A stretch of DNA of 64,000 nt from Acidimicrobiales bacterium (lineage in GTDB: Bacteria > Actinomycetota > Acidimicrobiia > Acidimicrobiales > Poriferisodalaceae). Positions 62,764-64,000 of the stretch are shown one piece after another; within the stretch, counting starts at the first letter, position 1; every line of letters begins with the position of its first letter. The notes beneath the pieces are model-generated. The model searched no databases and was not told the DNA's origin. It saw only the letters and a program-made list of their open reading frames with translations. Made by a program: the position numbers and the translations under genes. The stretch is taken from positions 62,001 through 126,000 of the forward strand of contig VYDH01000016.1 of assembly GCA_009843525.1 (NCBI GenBank), in the 5' to 3' direction.

Positions 62764-63218
62764 TCGCCGTCGGCAGGAGCCTCGACGAGCGCAGCCAGCC
62801 GTTCGAGCGTCTTCTCCATGTTCGGCACGTTCTTGCGGTGGGCCCCGATGAGCTCGACACTGCGCGGCAGCTTCGCAGTCGACCAGTCGAAGGTCTCGCG
62901 CACCAGCGTGGCGCCGCCGGGCTGGGGCTCAAGCTGGTAGCTCCAGCGTTGGCCCTGCCAGTGCGCCCAGGTGATCAGGCGGTTCTCCTCGAACTCCAGC
63001 ACACGATTCTTCACGGTGTAGGAGACGCCCACCTTGATACGCATCGAGAACGTGCTGCCCAGCGTGAGCGGTGCATTGCTGGTGGTCAGGCGAGCCAGTG
63101 TTCCCGAGCCGTCGATTTCGCAATGACGGCGGGGATCGGTCAGCACGGCGAAGATCTTCTCCGCGGGGGCGGCGATGAGCCGCTCGACACTCACGCTCCG
63201 CTGGGTCGGCTTGGCCAT
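62760..63218 (-). CDS. SRPBCC (START-like) family protein
   Basis: The 152-residue protein has the helix-grip pattern: SVERLIAAPAEKIFAVLTDPRRH at the start, FSMRIKVGVSYTVKNRV in the middle, ITWAHWQGQRWSYQLEPQPGG and a long C-terminal helix (AHRKNVPNMEKTLERLAALV). Such proteins bind small hydrophobic ligands or act as polyketide cyclases. ATG 63218 has the Shine-Dalgarno AAAGGA four bases upstream. It lies 24 bases after the thioredoxin-like lipoprotein gene, probably in one operon. Confidence 0.82.
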   Translation of the reverse strand: MAKPTQRSVSVERLIAAPAEKIFAVLTDPRRHCEIDGSGTLARLTTSNAPLTLGSTFSMRIKVGVSYTVKNRVLEFEENRLITWAHWQGQRWSYQLEPQPGGATLVRETFDWSTAKLPRSVELIGAHRKNVPNMEKTLERLAALVEAPADGD

Positions 63219-63242
63219 GCTGTCCTTTGGGCGGGATCGGCC

Positions 63243-63857
63243 TCAGGCGGGCGTGAGGGCGTCTTGCACGATGTCGGGCGGGGGAGTGCCGCCGCCGCGC
63301 TCGATGCTGCCGTCGGCTCGCACCAGCACCCACCTCGGCTGGTAGCTCACGCCGAGCTGACCCCACAGCTCGCCGTCTTCGTTGGCGACCTGCGGGACGT
63401 CGCCCAGCTGGTGCTTGGCCACGAAGCGCCGGTACGAATCCTGGGAGTCGCCGCCGGGCACACCCACCAGGACCAAGCTGTCGCCGTGCTCCGCCTTCAG
63501 CGCTGCGACCGCAGGCGCTTCACGATTGCACGCCGGTCACCAAGGCGCCCAGAACCACAGGAGGACGTCGTTCCCGGCTGTCGCAGCCAGATCGAATTGC
63601 TGCCCGTCGAGCAGCGCACCTTCCAGCAGCAGGATCTCGGCTCGGTTCTCCTGTGCGACAGCGGCGGTGGCAGCCGGCTCGGCAGCCGCAGCGGTGTCAG
63701 CGCCGCCGGCCGTGGTCGCGGGCGCCTCGGCAGCAGATGTCGTGGCCGCGGTGTCGCGGGACACGCTGACCTCGACGCTCCCGCAGCCGGCCAGAACGCC
63801 GAGGCCTGCCAGCCCGGCCAGCAGCACGATGACCGCTCGGTACCGCGGATGCGTCAC
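63243..63857 (-). CDS. Thioredoxin-like lipoprotein with selenocysteine at the CxxC site
   Basis: The 204-residue product is read through one TGA at 63537-63539. It has a lipoprotein signal (lipobox LAGC, Cys25), a Thr/Ala linker, then a TlpA-like thioredoxin fold: VLLWFWAPW-U107-PAC110, followed by AVAALKAEHGDSLVLVGVPG and the cis-Pro-region equivalent SYQPRWVLVRADGSI. The active site thus reads UPAC where relatives have CPxC. The frame is continuous on both sides and a SECIS-like hairpin follows (63499-63519). GTG 63857 follows a TAGGCT box by 7 bases. It would act outside the membrane in thiol-disulfide exchange. A nonsense mutation is the alternative but would have to hit exactly this codon. 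Confidence 0.85.
63499..63519 (-). promoter_or_regulatory. Candidate bacterial SECIS element of the thioredoxin-like gene
   Basis: On the minus strand AGCG-(C)-CTGC-GGTC-GCAG-CGCT forms an 8-bp stem with one bulged C on the 5' side and a GGUC loop. The loop is 27-30 nt after the UGA. A bulge in the stem and a GGUC-type loop are features of the E. coli fdhF SECIS. Confidence 0.72.
63537..63539 (-). other. Selenocysteine codon (TGA) of the thioredoxin-like lipoprotein
   Basis: TGA replaces the first Cys codon of the WAPWCxxC active site, with Cys110 three residues later. Confidence 0.8.
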
Positions 63858-63864
63858 CTTGCCG

Positions 63865-63870
63865 AGCCTA
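63865..63870 (-). promoter_or_regulatory. -10 element of a leaderless promoter (thioredoxin-like lipoprotein)
   Basis: On the minus strand TAGGCT is 7 bases before GTG 63857. Confidence 0.6.
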
Positions 63871-63900
63871 TCCCTGGGCCTGGAATGGGAGAGCGCGGGT

Positions 63901-63906
63901 TACATT
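63901..63906 (+). promoter_or_regulatory. -10 element of a leaderless promoter (membrane protein at the right edge)
   Basis: TACATT is 7 bases before GTG 63914, divergent from the thioredoxin-like gene. Confidence 0.5.
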
Positions 63907-63913
63907 CGGCTCG

Positions 63914-64000
63914 GTGAGCACCCGGGCGCTGATTGCTTTGGCTCTCGTCACCGGGATGGTCATCCTGATGGCGTTCGCGGTCCAGGTGCTCATCGCGCTG
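63914..64000 (+). CDS. N-terminus of a membrane or secreted protein (3' partial)
   Basis: Only 29 codons are in the window: STRALIALALVTGMVILMAF and on, a single hydrophobic stretch that could be a signal peptide or first membrane helix. The frame is open to the edge and the start follows a TACATT box. Being divergent from the thioredoxin-like selenoprotein gene, it could be a cytochrome-biogenesis-type partner, but nothing in the sequence shows that. Confidence 0.5.
   Translation, partial: MSTRALIALALVTGMVILMAFAVQVLIAL

Overview
The window is high-GC, densely coded DNA from an actinobacterium, most likely a member of the Acidimicrobiia or a close relative (inferred from gene content, not proven). 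The pointers are three luciferase-like (probably F420-dependent) oxidoreductases, several MaoC and acyl-CoA dehydrogenase genes, a homodimeric pyruvate dehydrogenase E1, a SUF-type Fe-S operon with SufU and a Rieske protein, many GTG starts and very short intergenic gaps. About 62 genes are packed with no gene-free stretch over 300 bp. I see no rRNA, tRNA, CRISPR array or insertion sequence.

Layout. 1-4.1 kb: end of a cystathionine beta-synthase, cystathionine gamma-synthase/lyase, an ammonium transporter and a histidine phosphatase. 4.2-9.0 kb: a secreted lipase-like lipoprotein whose C-terminal module recurs in a second lipoprotein gene that is broken by an in-frame TAA; between them lie an M18 aminopeptidase and an LLM oxidoreductase. 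9-13 kb: SulP transporter, AlkD-like protein, rhomboid protease, EamA exporter. 13.4-19.4 kb: a complete branched-chain amino acid type ABC operon (binding protein, LivH, LivM, LivG, LivF). 19.4-25.3 kb: LLM oxidoreductase, SDR, diguanylate cyclase, and a 1042-residue single-chain restriction-methylation enzyme with composition unlike its surroundings. 25.3-29.9 kb: a cysteine-poor thioredoxin-fold protein, an IF-2B-like protein, a methylsuccinyl-CoA-dehydrogenase-like enzyme, a MaoC hydratase and MutY. 29.9-36.8 kb: a UGSC-type selenoprotein gene with its thioredoxin-fused neighbour, a flavin reductase, a MauE/DoxX-like protein, an S9 oligopeptidase, a gamma carbonic anhydrase and a third LLM enzyme.

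36.8-47.9 kb is a split SUF locus. On the plus strand are sufB, two CoA-ester lyases, a Cys-rich small protein, sufD, a Rieske ferredoxin and sufC. On the minus strand are a second sufC, sufS, sufU and an acyl-CoA-dehydrogenase-fold oxidase. 48-58.4 kb: M20 peptidase, amidase, DrrAB-like ABC exporter, MBL hydrolase, membrane-anchored sulfite-oxidase-like enzyme, acyl-CoA dehydrogenase, two small unknown proteins and an alpha/beta hydrolase. 58.4-64 kb: MaoC, aceE, an RNase HI-SLOG fusion, an SRPBCC protein, a thioredoxin-like lipoprotein with UGA in place of its first active-site Cys, and the start of a membrane protein.

Two observations stand out. First, two genes (29937-30455 and 63243-63857) are each interrupted by one in-frame TGA exactly where the family carries a redox Cys, and each TGA is followed by a hairpin that fits the bacterial SECIS pattern. 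Both are probably selenoproteins that ordinary gene calling would cut in two. Second, at least 21 genes carry a TANNNT (mostly TAGNNT) hexamer 6-9 nt before the start codon and no Shine-Dalgarno site, indicating widespread leaderless transcription; this also fixes many start codons.
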